Below are positions 45,217-54,469 of a DNA stretch of 64,000 nucleotides, in pieces. This DNA comes from Chryseobacterium indologenes. Its GTDB lineage: Bacteria > Bacteroidota > Bacteroidia > Flavobacteriales > Weeksellaceae. The notes beneath the pieces are model-generated. The model was not told the DNA's origin. It saw only the letters and a list, made by a program, of their open reading frames with translations, and ran no database searches. The DNA lies in NCBI RefSeq assembly GCF_002025665.1, contig NZ_CP018786.1, positions 682,001 to 746,000 on the forward strand. The letters are read 5' to 3'. The position numbers and the translations under genes are program-made. The first letter of the stretch is position 1. Each line of letters starts with the position of its first letter.

Positions 45217-45606
45217 ATGAAAATAGAGCATATCGCGATTTGGGTGAAAGATCTTGAAAAATCCAGAGCATTTTATCAGAAATATTTCGGAGCCGTTTCC
45301 AATGAAAAATACCATAATCCTGTTAAAAACTTTCAATCCTATTTTTTAAGTTTTGAAAATGGCTGCCGTCTTGAAATCATGACCAGACCGGATATCAAAG
45401 AAAGCGAAAACTCTTATGAATCTCAGCAATATGGAATGATTCATCTTGCATTTTCTGTAGACAATAAACAAAAAGTAGATGAACTTACAGAAATACTGAG
45501 AAAAGATGGATATAAAGTGGTCGGCGAACCTCGTACCACAGGAGACGGATATTATGAAAGTGTAATCCTTGATCCTGAAAATAATATCATTGAAATCGTA
45601 GCTTAA
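45217..45606 (+). CDS. VOC family (glyoxalase-like) protein
   Basis: 129-aa protein: MKIEHIAIWVKDLEKSRAFYQKYFG (His), GCRLEIMTRPDI (Glu), YGMIHLAFSVDNKQ (His) and GYYESVILDPENNIIEIV (Glu) give the complete four-ligand metal set of the glyoxalase fold. Often annotated lactoylglutathione lyase; the substrate is not determined. It follows the acyltransferase gene. Confidence 0.9.
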   Translation: MKIEHIAIWVKDLEKSRAFYQKYFGAVSNEKYHNPVKNFQSYFLSFENGCRLEIMTRPDIKESENSYESQQYGMIHLAFSVDNKQKVDELTEILRKDGYKVVGEPRTTGDGYYESVILDPENNIIEIVA

Positions 45607-45800
45607 CCTGTCATTGCGAGGAGCTTTAGCGACGAAGTAATTTTTAGTATAGTAATGAATACGTAATTTCAAACCTTGTAGGTTTTAAAAATCTATAAGG
45701 TTTAGATTGTAAGATTTATTTTGCTGAAAATCTTTGATTTTCTTGTGCCTTAAAAACAACATAATGCTATAACCTTTGCGCCTTTGCGTTTTCCAACCAT
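45607..45800. repeat. Intergenic dispersed-repeat segment
   Basis: Contains TGTCATTGCGAGGAGCTTTA and CTTTGCGCCTTTGCGTTTT, motifs of the kind that recur between Bacteroidota genes. The CTTTGCG word also occurs in both orientations at 54197-54400. No gene in this 280-base gap apart from the promoter at its end. Confidence 0.5.
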
Positions 45801-45872
45801 ATAATTTCCCCAAAGAATCCATATTTAACACGAATCTTCTTCGCAAAAATTTTATTCTCAACGAAATAATTT

Positions 45873-45880
45873 TATTTTTG
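45873..45880 (+). promoter_or_regulatory. Predicted -7 box of the MoxR-vWA operon
   Basis: TATTTTTG ends 7 bases before the ATG at 45888, so the message would be leaderless or nearly so. Confidence 0.5.
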
Positions 45881-45887
45881 TTAGATC

Positions 45888-46544
45888 ATGGAAACCAAGT
45901 CACCGTTTTTAGACACGATCTTTTTGCTTCGTAAAGAAGAATGTATTACTCTTTTTTCAAACTTACAGCAAATTTCCCCTCAGGAAGAGGCGGAAGCAGG
46001 AGATTATTTTGAAACTGAATTCGAAAAAGAAAGACTTGAATTTTTGTCAGATCAATTAATCTGCAGCAAAGAAACATCTGTTTGGGCTGCCAAAGTGCTC
46101 TACCATAGTATACAGCTTTATCTCATTAGAGAAAATACAGAAAAAAATATTGACAATCTTATTCCCCGATTCAATGGAATACGGGATATTCCTTCTATCT
46201 TATCTGCAGATTTATCCCTAAGATTTTTGCCACAGGTAATAGTTGCCTTAAATACTGTTGATCCTGAAGATCCAATAATAACCATGCTGGAAAATATTCT
46301 GACACAGTTTCACTATTCCGGAATAGGGTATGATCTTGATCTGAAGAATGTGAACTGGAAAGAAGAACTGAAAGACAATACATACAGAAAACTCTATCTG
46401 GAAAGAATTGTTGAAAAAAGAGATTATAAACTGGCGGAAATTCCGTTTATTAATAAATTACTAATAGCCGAATTCGGAATGCACAAAGATACATTCTGGC
46501 GAGAACTAAAAACTATAACCGAAGACCACAATGAAAACGTATGA
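45888..46544 (+). CDS. First gene of the MoxR-vWA operon, helical protein of unknown function
   Basis: 218-aa soluble protein, predicted all-helical, with a strongly acidic N-terminal half (QQISPQEEAEAGDYFETEFEKE). No recognised motif. Its stop overlaps the next gene by 14 bases, so it is tightly coupled to the operon. By position it is a system-specific component, possibly an adaptor for the AAA+ ATPase, but that is inference. Confidence 0.7.
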   Translation: METKSPFLDTIFLLRKEECITLFSNLQQISPQEEAEAGDYFETEFEKERLEFLSDQLICSKETSVWAAKVLYHSIQLYLIRENTEKNIDNLIPRFNGIRDIPSILSADLSLRFLPQVIVALNTVDPEDPIITMLENILTQFHYSGIGYDLDLKNVNWKEELKDNTYRKLYLERIVEKRDYKLAEIPFINKLLIAEFGMHKDTFWRELKTITEDHNENV

Positions 46545-47112
46545 GAAAGTATTTGAATTTTTAACTGACCCTACAAAAGAAACATTCCTGAAATGCCGTG
46601 AACTGGTGATCAATAATCCTGAATATGATCCCTATTCCGAAGACATTGAAAACATGCAGGATTTACTGAATGAAAGTAAATTTGAAGAGGTTATACAATA
46701 TGTCAACGTCAATATTTTGTTGAGTCCCAGAGCACATATCTGTAAATATTTTGCTTACAAAGAGCTGGGTGATGAAAAAGGAAGGAATATTGAAATGACC
46801 ATAGCACAGCTTATTTTTGAATGCCTTGAAAAAACAGGAGACGGAACCAAAGATTCTCCTTATATGATCACAAGAATTTCTGACGAAAGAGATCTGATCA
46901 GACATCACCTCAATAAACAGGATGTTTCACAAAGTCTGGTTAAGGATGGAGATAAAATCATGGATGCCCTTACACTGGATGACGGAACACAGCTGTATTT
47001 CGATATCAAAGTGCCTTATCAGAGACTGGCTTTTTCATTCAGTAAAAGAAATGAACAGGCAGAAAATAAAGAAGAAGAGAAAAACCCGAAGAAAAAGTGG
47101 TGGAAATTTTAA
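46531..47112 (+). CDS. DUF4919-like protein of the MoxR-vWA operon
   Basis: 193-aa protein. The N-terminal half is TPR-like helical (EKVFEFLTDPTKETFLKCRELVI, LNESKFEEVIQYVNVNILLSPRAHICKYFAYKELGDEKG). The C-terminal part (KTGDGTKDSPYMITRISDERD ... QSLVKDGDKIMDALTLDDGTQLYFDI) matches the DUF4919 pattern (GDGxxxxPYxxxxxxDE...). It ends with a Lys/Glu-rich tail KKKWWKF. It lies directly before the ATPase gene. Confidence 0.75.
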   Translation: MKTYEKVFEFLTDPTKETFLKCRELVINNPEYDPYSEDIENMQDLLNESKFEEVIQYVNVNILLSPRAHICKYFAYKELGDEKGRNIEMTIAQLIFECLEKTGDGTKDSPYMITRISDERDLIRHHLNKQDVSQSLVKDGDKIMDALTLDDGTQLYFDIKVPYQRLAFSFSKRNEQAENKEEEKNPKKKWWKF

Positions 47113-47124
47113 TTTTTAAAATCA

Positions 47125-48258
47125 ATGAACCAAAATATAAATCAGCTTAATACCGTCCTTAACTACGTAAAAGATACTTTTGTAGGTAAAAATGATGTCG
47201 TAGACCTATTGGGAATATGCCTTTTGGCCAGAGAAAATGCCTTTTTGTACGGACCTCCGGGTACTGCAAAATCAGCTATTGTCAGAACATTGGCAAAAAC
47301 AGTAAAAGACGGAAAAAACTTTGAATATCTGTTAACCCGTTTTACAGAACCGAACGAAATTTTCGGACCTTTTGATATCAGAAAACTGAAAGAAGGGGAG
47401 CTTTTGACCAATACAGAAGGAATGATGCCCGAAGCCTCAATGGTTTTTCTTGATGAGATCTTCAATGCGAACTCGGCAATTTTGAATTCCCTTCTGACGG
47501 CACTCAATGAAAAAATATTTAAAAGAGGAAAAGAAACCAAACACCTTCCTGCACTGATGTTTGTAGGAGCAAGTAATGTTCTTCCGGAAGATGAAGCACT
47601 GAATGCATTATTTGACCGTTTTCTGGTAAGAATTAACGTAGACTATGTCAATCCTGAACTTTTACAACAGGTACTTTTGGCAGGAAGAAAACTGGAGAAT
47701 GATGAAGAAACAGAAGTTCCTGAAATCCATGCCGATGAAATCAGGCAGCTCCAGAGCCTATGCCGGACAATAGACCTTAAACCCATTTATGAAGTATATC
47801 TGAACACAATCATGAGCCTCAGAAATACAGGAATTGCCATCTCAGACCGTAGAGCGGTGAAACTTCAGAACCTGATTGCTGCAAGTGCTCTGATCTGTGG
47901 AAGAAAAGAAGCCGTACTTTCTGATTTGTGGGTGTTGAAGCATATCTGGGATACCGAAGAACAGATTGAAATTCTGGAAGGAATTATCAACAGAACAATT
48001 GAGAAAGATGACCATCCGGATTCCCATCCACAGGCCATGCAAAACAAAACTCCCAATCCTGAAGAAGTCATGAAAGACGTAAAAATTCTTGTGGAAAAAT
48101 GGAATGGAGGAACATTGAGTTTTGAAGAACAGAATGTAATAAAAGATAAACTGAGATATCTGCAGACCCGTTGCGACTGGATCAGAAATCCGGAACAGAA
48201 GCAGTATATCCAGCAAGAAATTGAAAGCTTATGGCAGAAGATTCTTCAAAGCGTTTAA
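47125..48258 (+). CDS. MoxR-type AAA+ ATPase
   Basis: 377-aa ATPase of the MoxR branch (usually a chaperone working with a vWA protein). Walker A LYGPPGTAKSAIVRTL (residues about 41-56), Walker B MVFLDEIFNANSA (about 111-123), sensor 1 VGASNVLPEDEALNALFDRF and arginine-finger region are intact, followed by a helical lid domain with SDRRAVKLQNLIAASAL. Its 3' end overlaps the next gene by 28 bases. The three-part set ATPase - propeller-like protein - vWA protein matches the MoxR-vWA-beta-propeller ternary systems proposed to act in biological conflict. Confidence 0.93.
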   Translation: MNQNINQLNTVLNYVKDTFVGKNDVVDLLGICLLARENAFLYGPPGTAKSAIVRTLAKTVKDGKNFEYLLTRFTEPNEIFGPFDIRKLKEGELLTNTEGMMPEASMVFLDEIFNANSAILNSLLTALNEKIFKRGKETKHLPALMFVGASNVLPEDEALNALFDRFLVRINVDYVNPELLQQVLLAGRKLENDEETEVPEIHADEIRQLQSLCRTIDLKPIYEVYLNTIMSLRNTGIAISDRRAVKLQNLIAASALICGRKEAVLSDLWVLKHIWDTEEQIEILEGIINRTIEKDDHPDSHPQAMQNKTPNPEEVMKDVKILVEKWNGGTLSFEEQNVIKDKLRYLQTRCDWIRNPEQKQYIQQEIESLWQKILQSV

Positions 48259-48974
48259 AAGAATTCTGGGCGGAAATTCCCCGGGCAGATGAAGACTTTC
48301 TGGGCTCAATCCGAGACTGGAAGAATATCCAGATTGCTGTAGAGGATGAAACGATCTGGCTGAAAGGTTTTACCGAAGAACAAGCAACAGCCTCAGAAAT
48401 ACAACAATTGCCCGATTTTATTTTATATGAACTTCGTGATGGCCTTTTATTCAGAAAAGAGGCTTTGGTTCCCAGTAAAAAAATGAGAACAGCATTGCTC
48501 TGGATTCCTATAGACAAAGCATTACAACTTAGTCTTCCCCCTTCAAACCAAAACTATTTTGGGATTCACAAGCAGATTCAGATACAACTAAAAGAAAGTA
48601 ATGAAGAACAGCCGGCCATCGCTTTACTCTGTAATATTGCTGATATTAAAGACCGTATTGTAGCATTGCCCAAATTTAAACTTGAAAAAATACAATGGAC
48701 TTTACTGGGAGATCAAGCACTGTTTGTAGGAGTTCCTTTACTCAGCTTTCCCGGAAAAACCTATTGGACCAAAGACAGACATTTACTGCCTGCAGGTCTG
48801 GATTTTGAATTTAAAAATGTAAGCCCACTGTTGCAGCAGAAATATAATAAAGAGCCGGAAGGATGGCTCTTATGGGATGAAAATGGGAACTGTATTTTAA
48901 TGAAAGATACCGATTTCCGTTCGTTGTCCGTAAGCTCATTCCGTCTTACCGAAAAATCAAGAGAATGGAATTAA
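48231..48974 (+). CDS. bpX-type partner of the MoxR-vWA system
   Basis: 247-aa soluble protein, mostly beta-strand, starting MAEDSSKRLKEFWAEIPRADEDFLGSIRDW. Repeated strand-turn units (FILYELRDGLLFRKEALVPSKK, ALLCNIADIKDRIVALPKFKLEKIQWTLLGDQALFVGVPLL, GWLLWDENGNCILMKDTDFRSLSVSSF) suggest a propeller-like or bpX domain as found between MoxR and vWA genes. It overlaps the genes on both sides. Domain naming is by context and strand pattern, not by direct recognition. Confidence 0.6.
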   Translation: MAEDSSKRLKEFWAEIPRADEDFLGSIRDWKNIQIAVEDETIWLKGFTEEQATASEIQQLPDFILYELRDGLLFRKEALVPSKKMRTALLWIPIDKALQLSLPPSNQNYFGIHKQIQIQLKESNEEQPAIALLCNIADIKDRIVALPKFKLEKIQWTLLGDQALFVGVPLLSFPGKTYWTKDRHLLPAGLDFEFKNVSPLLQQKYNKEPEGWLLWDENGNCILMKDTDFRSLSVSSFRLTEKSREWN

Positions 48975-51343
48975 AGACTTATTTCCAGTCCTACGAAAAT
49001 TACTTTTGGGAATGGAAAACAGATGAAGATGTTCCCGGAGATTCCGGTTATCATGATCATAATCTTCTCTCGGTTCCGGGAGTGGGAGCCATTGCTTACA
49101 GACCTTATGTAATGGAGATTCTGAATTATCTTCAGCCTGTGGGATGGCCTCCGTTCGGGGCATTGCTTATGGTTTTATATGCGATGCAGGATGGCTATAC
49201 AGATTTTACCAGTCCATTAAGACGTACAGCAGAGTTTTATAGCGGAGAGGATTTTGAATTCAGTGTAGAAAAACAAATTGAATTTCTTGAAAAAATAAAA
49301 TCACTTCCTAAAGCCTATAAACAAAGACAGAACAGAATTGTACTGCTGCAGACTCTTTTTGAAAACGGACACAACAGATTGTCTCCAAGCCTTTCCGATG
49401 GTTTCCTAAGATTCTATTATAAAAGACCACAGGAACTTGCTTCCAGTGCAGAAAAACATGACGAAGGTTCATCTGCTTTAAACAAAGATTTAAGTGCTCT
49501 GAACCTGAACGAAAAGTTTCCTACCATGCAATCCATCATCGATGCCATGAAAGGATTGATACATGAGCCAGAGCTGGATGATGAGGTGATAGAAGAAGAA
49601 ACAACTGCAGATACCGATAAAGATTTTATCAGAGAATTAATTGAAGAACCTAAGACATTTCAGGTGGGAAGCCTCATTAAAAGAATATGGAGCGGGCTGA
49701 AAATTCCGATGCGTCATCTCTCTCCCGGTGAACAACCTATCGGAGGAATTTCTGATATGACCAACAAAGGTGATTTTCACAGGATGCTTCTTTCCGAATT
49801 TGCCAATGAAGATGATGTCTTTATGAATCGTGTTGCCAATAACGAAGCCCTTTATATTCAAAGAGAAATTCCGCCTGAAGAAAATATTTTTGAAAGAATT
49901 ATCCTGATTGATACTTCCCTTAGAAACTGGGGAACCCCGAAAGTATTGGCTTATGCTTCTGCAGTAGCCATTATCAAACATCCGAAAGCCCATTCCGAAT
50001 GTAAAGTCTTTGCATTAGGCCAGACAAACCTGCCCATTGAACTTAACAAAGTGGAAGAAGTGGTGGAAAACCTGAATCAGGTAAGTCCTGTGCTAGAAGT
50101 TTCAGAAGTGTTGGAAAAATTTTTTAATGAACACCATTCACAAAAAGATATTGAAGTTTTCTTCATTACCCATCAGGACAATATGGATGATGAGAAAATT
50201 CAGCGGGTTGTACATCAGAACAGAGATAAACTGAAGTTTTTGGTGACAACAGCTTCAGATGGTGAAATTAATTTTTATAAACATCATAAAGGAGCAAGAA
50301 AACATATTCAGAAAATAAAACTTCCATTGCAGGAGATGTGGGCCAATCCGCCGCAGCAAAAACAATCTGCTCAGAACTTTAATGGAAGGAAAACAGATCT
50401 TCCGCAAAATTATCCGATCTTATTCCCAACACCCGTTAATAAGATTGCTAAGTTCTTATATGAAGGCGAATTTTTCATTCTGAGTTCAAAAAAACAATTG
50501 CTGAAGACTTATCTTTCCGATAATTATTATGACAGACATTCCTATGATTATTATAAAACACATCATGGCTGTGAAGTACTGTTTGATCAAATTTCCATAA
50601 AACCCAAAGGACAGTTTGCTCTTGCAAAAAACAGACAGCAGCAGTTTATTCTGTGTCAGTATCAGCCTGGTCAGAAACTGATTTCAAAGCTTAATCTTAA
50701 TACTGGAGAATATTCTGAGCAGAATCTTACAGGGATGAATATTCCGGAATCTTATATACTGATTTATTTTGGCCGAAATTTTTATCTGCATCACCCTGAC
50801 AATGCTACCCATTATAAAATCAATATGGATGGGAACATTTCTATAGAACCTATTACCGGAAAAGAAAAAGAATTTGAAAAAAACACCATAAAAGCAGAAG
50901 CCGAAGTGGCAAAATTGCAGGGAAGCGGGTTGAGAATTGTTAATAATTTCAATAAGATCGGAATCAACACCTTTCAAAATCTGGTTGTTTCAGGAAATGA
51001 ATTATACAGTGCTTCTGAAAACACCCTGGATTTTTCCAAAAATAAATATGATATTAAAATTTTCGCAGAGCAGAATAAAAATAAATTTACATTTCCGGAT
51101 GGAAGTGAAATTATTACCGATTCACGAGGAATGCTGACATTCAGAAGCAGTAACAAAAGCATTGAAGAATTCTTTATTCCCTCTACTTTGGGAGGCTTTC
51201 TATCACTGGCAACTTATACGGAATTTGGAGGATCAGAATATTATCTTCCGGAGCACGCCCTGTTGAAAGTAAGAACCATGGATGATATGTGTGACAGGTT
51301 TTTAAAACCGTTTATAGAACAGATTTTGGATTATGGAGCTTAG
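48965..51343 (+). CDS. vWA protein with beta-propeller-like C-terminus
   Basis: 792-aa cytoplasmic protein, third element of the ternary system. The N-terminal helical domain (about 1-200) contains GWPPFGALLMVLYAM. The vWA domain (about 305-480) starts RIILIDTSLRNWGTPKVLAYASAVAII. The metal motif is DTSLR, so the second Ser of the canonical DxSxS is replaced. The C-terminal third (about 480-792) is a series of strand-rich units (FILSSKKQLLKTYLSDNYYDRHSYD, FALAKNRQQQFILCQYQPGQKLI, FYLHHPDNATHYKINMDGNISIEPITG) consistent with a propeller. It overlaps both neighbours by 10-11 bases. Confidence 0.85.
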   Translation: MELKTYFQSYENYFWEWKTDEDVPGDSGYHDHNLLSVPGVGAIAYRPYVMEILNYLQPVGWPPFGALLMVLYAMQDGYTDFTSPLRRTAEFYSGEDFEFSVEKQIEFLEKIKSLPKAYKQRQNRIVLLQTLFENGHNRLSPSLSDGFLRFYYKRPQELASSAEKHDEGSSALNKDLSALNLNEKFPTMQSIIDAMKGLIHEPELDDEVIEEETTADTDKDFIRELIEEPKTFQVGSLIKRIWSGLKIPMRHLSPGEQPIGGISDMTNKGDFHRMLLSEFANEDDVFMNRVANNEALYIQREIPPEENIFERIILIDTSLRNWGTPKVLAYASAVAIIKHPKAHSECKVFALGQTNLPIELNKVEEVVENLNQVSPVLEVSEVLEKFFNEHHSQKDIEVFFITHQDNMDDEKIQRVVHQNRDKLKFLVTTASDGEINFYKHHKGARKHIQKIKLPLQEMWANPPQQKQSAQNFNGRKTDLPQNYPILFPTPVNKIAKFLYEGEFFILSSKKQLLKTYLSDNYYDRHSYDYYKTHHGCEVLFDQISIKPKGQFALAKNRQQQFILCQYQPGQKLISKLNLNTGEYSEQNLTGMNIPESYILIYFGRNFYLHHPDNATHYKINMDGNISIEPITGKEKEFEKNTIKAEAEVAKLQGSGLRIVNNFNKIGINTFQNLVVSGNELYSASENTLDFSKNKYDIKIFAEQNKNKFTFPDGSEIITDSRGMLTFRSSNKSIEEFFIPSTLGGFLSLATYTEFGGSEYYLPEHALLKVRTMDDMCDRFLKPFIEQILDYGA

Positions 51344-53030
51344 AATAAAACCTTTCCCGAAAAATAATTTTCCCAAAAAAGGACTTTTGATCAGAGGCTC
51401 TTCACCTGTGGTATGGCTTCAGGAAATGGAAATCCTTGGAATCAGTTTGAACCAGGTCAGGTCTTATGCTATTCCGGCGGATACTCCCAATGTGCTGTAT
51501 GGTTGTTTTCTGGTTTTTAATGACCATGTTCCACAGGAAATAGGCAGAAATGCTTACTTTCAAAATGTGGACGACAGGCTTTTTATTCCTGAAAATACAA
51601 CTTTTTATCCCAAAATAAATCCGGAAGACTGGGCACAGCTTGATTCCCGTTTTCTGATTATGCATCCTGAATTCGGATTGGTAAAGCTGTCTGAAGAGAT
51701 TGATTGGATTGCTCTGATTCAACAGCCCGGAACGATAGATGAAAGAATCACAAAACCTCTGAAGGGCGTTTCAATTCCTCAAAAAATAGAAAGCTATACG
51801 GTTGAAATAGATGATGAAAAAGTTATCGAAGCATTGCAGCCAAAACAAACCGAAGAAGAATGGATGAACAGCCTGCCGTTTGACCTTAAAAAAGTGATGG
51901 CCGGGAACAAAAAAGAAATAGAGAAATATTTACAGTATATTGAAAAATACCCTGAAAGAGCTGTAGAATTGGGCATTTCTCTGGATGTTATGGGAACTTC
52001 CCGAGGAGATGGCTTTGGTAAGTTTACCTGGCTGGAAGGATTATTTGGCGGAGGTTCAGGTGGGAAAACAGAAAGTGCGGGGACAAGGAATTTTCGTAGA
52101 GCATTCTGGGCGCTTATTATTGTAGCTATTGTTTTAAAGATTGCACTGCCTTCAGATAAAATAAATTCAGAGCAGGAAGAACATAATAATTCATCAGGAA
52201 CTATTGTAAACAATGAAGTAAAGGCACCTTCTGATATGATTGCTTTTCAGTCCGGAACGTCGGAAATTGATCTTAAGATAGATTCAATGTATCATCAGGA
52301 GAGAAAAGGATTGTCCCAAGAACTTATTCATGCGGGAATTATAGAATCCAAAACAAAAGAAGACAAAGAAAACTATAAGAAAGGAGGTGGAAGAGATGTA
52401 AGCGAAATAGGAAGGGATATTGAAAAGCTTGTTCATAAAGAAAAGCAGAGCAGAGATTCCCTTAAAACCATTTACACCCAGAAAATTACAAAACATATTG
52501 AACAAAAAACTGAAAATCTGAAACGTAAAATTTCAGATTCTCTAAAGCAATACACCAAAGGAAAACCGGTGAATGGTGATGTTGTAAAATATCTTCTGAA
52601 AAAGAAGAAGGCATTGATGGCAGATTCACTAGGGAAACTTTACGGTACACTGGAGATCGTGGACCCTTCTCCTGCTTCCATAGACAAATCGAAAGTAAAA
52701 GGCTTGGGTACAGAAGGTACTCCGCTAGAGAAAAAGGCTCCGGTTTCAGATATTCTGTACATGGTTATTCTCATGATTGCCGGAGTAGGATTGTACTCAT
52801 TCCTGTTTAAAAATAAATTGTTAAACCTTGGTGGAGACAATGTACCCAACTGGGTAAAGTTTGTTTTAATAGCAATTCTTGTAGCCATGCTGGTGTATTT
52901 ATTTTACCCGTTGGTAAAAATGTTTGGATACAACTGGTTTGTTTGGGTTCTGGTAATTTGTGTGCTGTTACTCCTTTACCGTCTGTTTAGAGAAGATAAA
53001 ACCATTTTAAACTCCGATGATGATGAATAG
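51333..53030 (+). CDS. Membrane component of the MoxR-vWA system
   Basis: 565-aa protein. An N-terminal globular domain (about 1-180, MELRIKPFPKNNFPKKGLLIRGSSPVVWLQEME ... with acidic HPEFGLVKLSEEIDW) probably is a bpX-type domain. A Gly-rich stretch follows (LFGGGSGGKTESAG), then a helix (about 253-268), a long charged coiled coil (about 300-445, many K/E, SLKTIYTQKITKHIEQKTENLKR) and three closely spaced C-terminal helices (about 470-490, 507-525, 530-552). It would anchor the ATPase/vWA machine to the membrane with the coiled coil between the membrane segments. Confidence 0.75.
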   Translation: MELRIKPFPKNNFPKKGLLIRGSSPVVWLQEMEILGISLNQVRSYAIPADTPNVLYGCFLVFNDHVPQEIGRNAYFQNVDDRLFIPENTTFYPKINPEDWAQLDSRFLIMHPEFGLVKLSEEIDWIALIQQPGTIDERITKPLKGVSIPQKIESYTVEIDDEKVIEALQPKQTEEEWMNSLPFDLKKVMAGNKKEIEKYLQYIEKYPERAVELGISLDVMGTSRGDGFGKFTWLEGLFGGGSGGKTESAGTRNFRRAFWALIIVAIVLKIALPSDKINSEQEEHNNSSGTIVNNEVKAPSDMIAFQSGTSEIDLKIDSMYHQERKGLSQELIHAGIIESKTKEDKENYKKGGGRDVSEIGRDIEKLVHKEKQSRDSLKTIYTQKITKHIEQKTENLKRKISDSLKQYTKGKPVNGDVVKYLLKKKKALMADSLGKLYGTLEIVDPSPASIDKSKVKGLGTEGTPLEKKAPVSDILYMVILMIAGVGLYSFLFKNKLLNLGGDNVPNWVKFVLIAILVAMLVYLFYPLVKMFGYNWFVWVLVICVLLLLYRLFREDKTILNSDDDE

Positions 53031-54045
53031 ACAGAAATTTATAGACAAATTTATGGCAGCATTTGTACTGTTGGCCATGTTTAAGATTGTTGGAATTGTA
53101 GCCCAGTTATTCCATGAAAGTTTTTGGAGTGTAGTGGGAACATTGGGTATTTTCTTAATTGTAGCCTTTATTATCCTTTTGGTGATCACTTCTTTAAAAG
53201 ATAAAGAGCAAAATAACAGGAATTCATCAGGAAGAAAAGGCAGCGGAAGCAGCAGTTTCTATCTGGAAAATTCACTCTTTGACAGAATCAGAAGTAAATA
53301 TGAAGAACTTGCCGAAAAATACATCGCCGAAAAAGACTATAAAAAAGCAGCAAGAGTCTATATGAATCTTCTGCAGGATAACTACAGAGGTGCAAAAACA
53401 CTGGAAAATGGAGAGTTCTACAACGAAGCAGCAGTAGTATACCTAAAAAAACTGAACAATAAATCCGATGCTGCCGTTTGTTATGAAAAAGCAAAGCAAC
53501 ATAAAAAAGCCATTGATCTTTATAAAGAAATGGAGCAGAAAGAAAAAGTAGGAGATCTCTATAAAGAAATCAACGACCTTAAAAACGCTCATCACTATTA
53601 TCAAATGGTTGCTGATGATTATGTGAAAAACAGTCAGATGGTAAAAGCTTCTTTGGTATACCGCAGAAAAATGGAAAAAATAGAAGAGGCACAAAAAGTA
53701 CTGCTGAAAGGATGGGAAGAAGATAAAGATGCCTTCAACTGTTTGAATAATTATTTCGCCAATATTTTTGATATTAAAAAGTTGGAGTCTGAAATACAGA
53801 ATTTATATGAAAAAGCTCCGGCTCACAAAAAAATCACGTATCTGGACGTTATGAAATATGAATTCAAGAAAGATCCGAAACTCCATACCGTTACAAGAAA
53901 TATAGCTTATGAAATCATTGCTGAAAAAGTAAGCACCCGATCCGAAATTGTGAATGAACTGAAGTTTTTTAATCCTGATGATGAGGTGATTTTGAAAGAT
54001 ATTTCAAGATTCAAAACAGGAAGAAATAAAATGTTCAGGAATTAA
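53017..54045 (+). CDS. TPR-like membrane-anchored protein, last gene of the MoxR-vWA operon
   Basis: 342 aa; the start overlaps the previous gene by 14 bases (ATG at 53017, with in-frame ATGs at 53020 and 53023). Two N-terminal helices (about 12-32 and 40-66, FWSVVGTLGIFLIVAFIILLVI) are followed by a low-complexity Ser/Gly linker and TPR/SEL-like helical pairs (about 90-250: EKYIAEKDYKKAARVYMNLLQDN, NGEFYNEAAVVYLKKLNNKSDAAVCYEKAKQHKKAIDLYKEM). Likely a scaffold on the cytoplasmic face. Confidence 0.8.
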   Translation: MMMNRQKFIDKFMAAFVLLAMFKIVGIVAQLFHESFWSVVGTLGIFLIVAFIILLVITSLKDKEQNNRNSSGRKGSGSSSFYLENSLFDRIRSKYEELAEKYIAEKDYKKAARVYMNLLQDNYRGAKTLENGEFYNEAAVVYLKKLNNKSDAAVCYEKAKQHKKAIDLYKEMEQKEKVGDLYKEINDLKNAHHYYQMVADDYVKNSQMVKASLVYRRKMEKIEEAQKVLLKGWEEDKDAFNCLNNYFANIFDIKKLESEIQNLYEKAPAHKKITYLDVMKYEFKKDPKLHTVTRNIAYEIIAEKVSTRSEIVNELKFFNPDDEVILKDISRFKTGRNKMFRN

Positions 54046-54448
54046 ATATTTAAAGATTGAAGAATTTAAAAATTAAAGAAAAATTTCTCTTTGGAAAAGA
54101 AATATCATCCGCTTAATCAAATCAATTGTAATTGATCCATAAAGATAAGAAACTCTTGAAATAAAAGATAACTTAACAATTCTATTTTTGTTGAAAAATT
54201 GCAAAGACGCAAAGGTTTTATAAGTTTTATCTATAATTTTTTTAAGTCGCAAAAAAAATCAAAGATTTTCAACAAGGTTAGCTTATTAATTAATTGCATT
54301 ATTTAGCAATATTAATTAGCAGTATTAAATTTTATCGGAGATAAAATCCTCGCGCCTTAAAGCACAATTTTTTGATATTATTTTGCGCCTTTGCGTATAT
54401 AAAACCTTCCAGAAATTGTAAATATTATAAAAATGATACCAAAAAGAT
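54046..54448. repeat. Intergenic dispersed-repeat segment after the MoxR-vWA operon
   Basis: About 400 bases without a gene. It begins with the iterated word ATTTAAAGATTGAAGAATTT. GCAAAGACGCAAAGG (about 54199) and the opposite-strand form TTTTGCGCCTTTGCG (about 54382) lie some 170 bases apart as an inverted repeat flanking GTCGCAAAAAAAATCAAAGA, GGAGATAAAATCCTCGCGCC and other short words. MITE-like or relic of a mobile element. Also separates the operon from the leader-peptide region. Confidence 0.5.
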
Positions 54449-54449
54449 T

Positions 54450-54457
54450 TATCTTTG
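54450..54457 (+). promoter_or_regulatory. Predicted -7 box for the first leader ORF
   Basis: TATCTTTG, a perfect TAnnTTTG, 12 bases before the ATG at 54470. No good -33 element at the usual distance. Confidence 0.5.
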
Positions 54458-54469
54458 CACCAGAAAATT

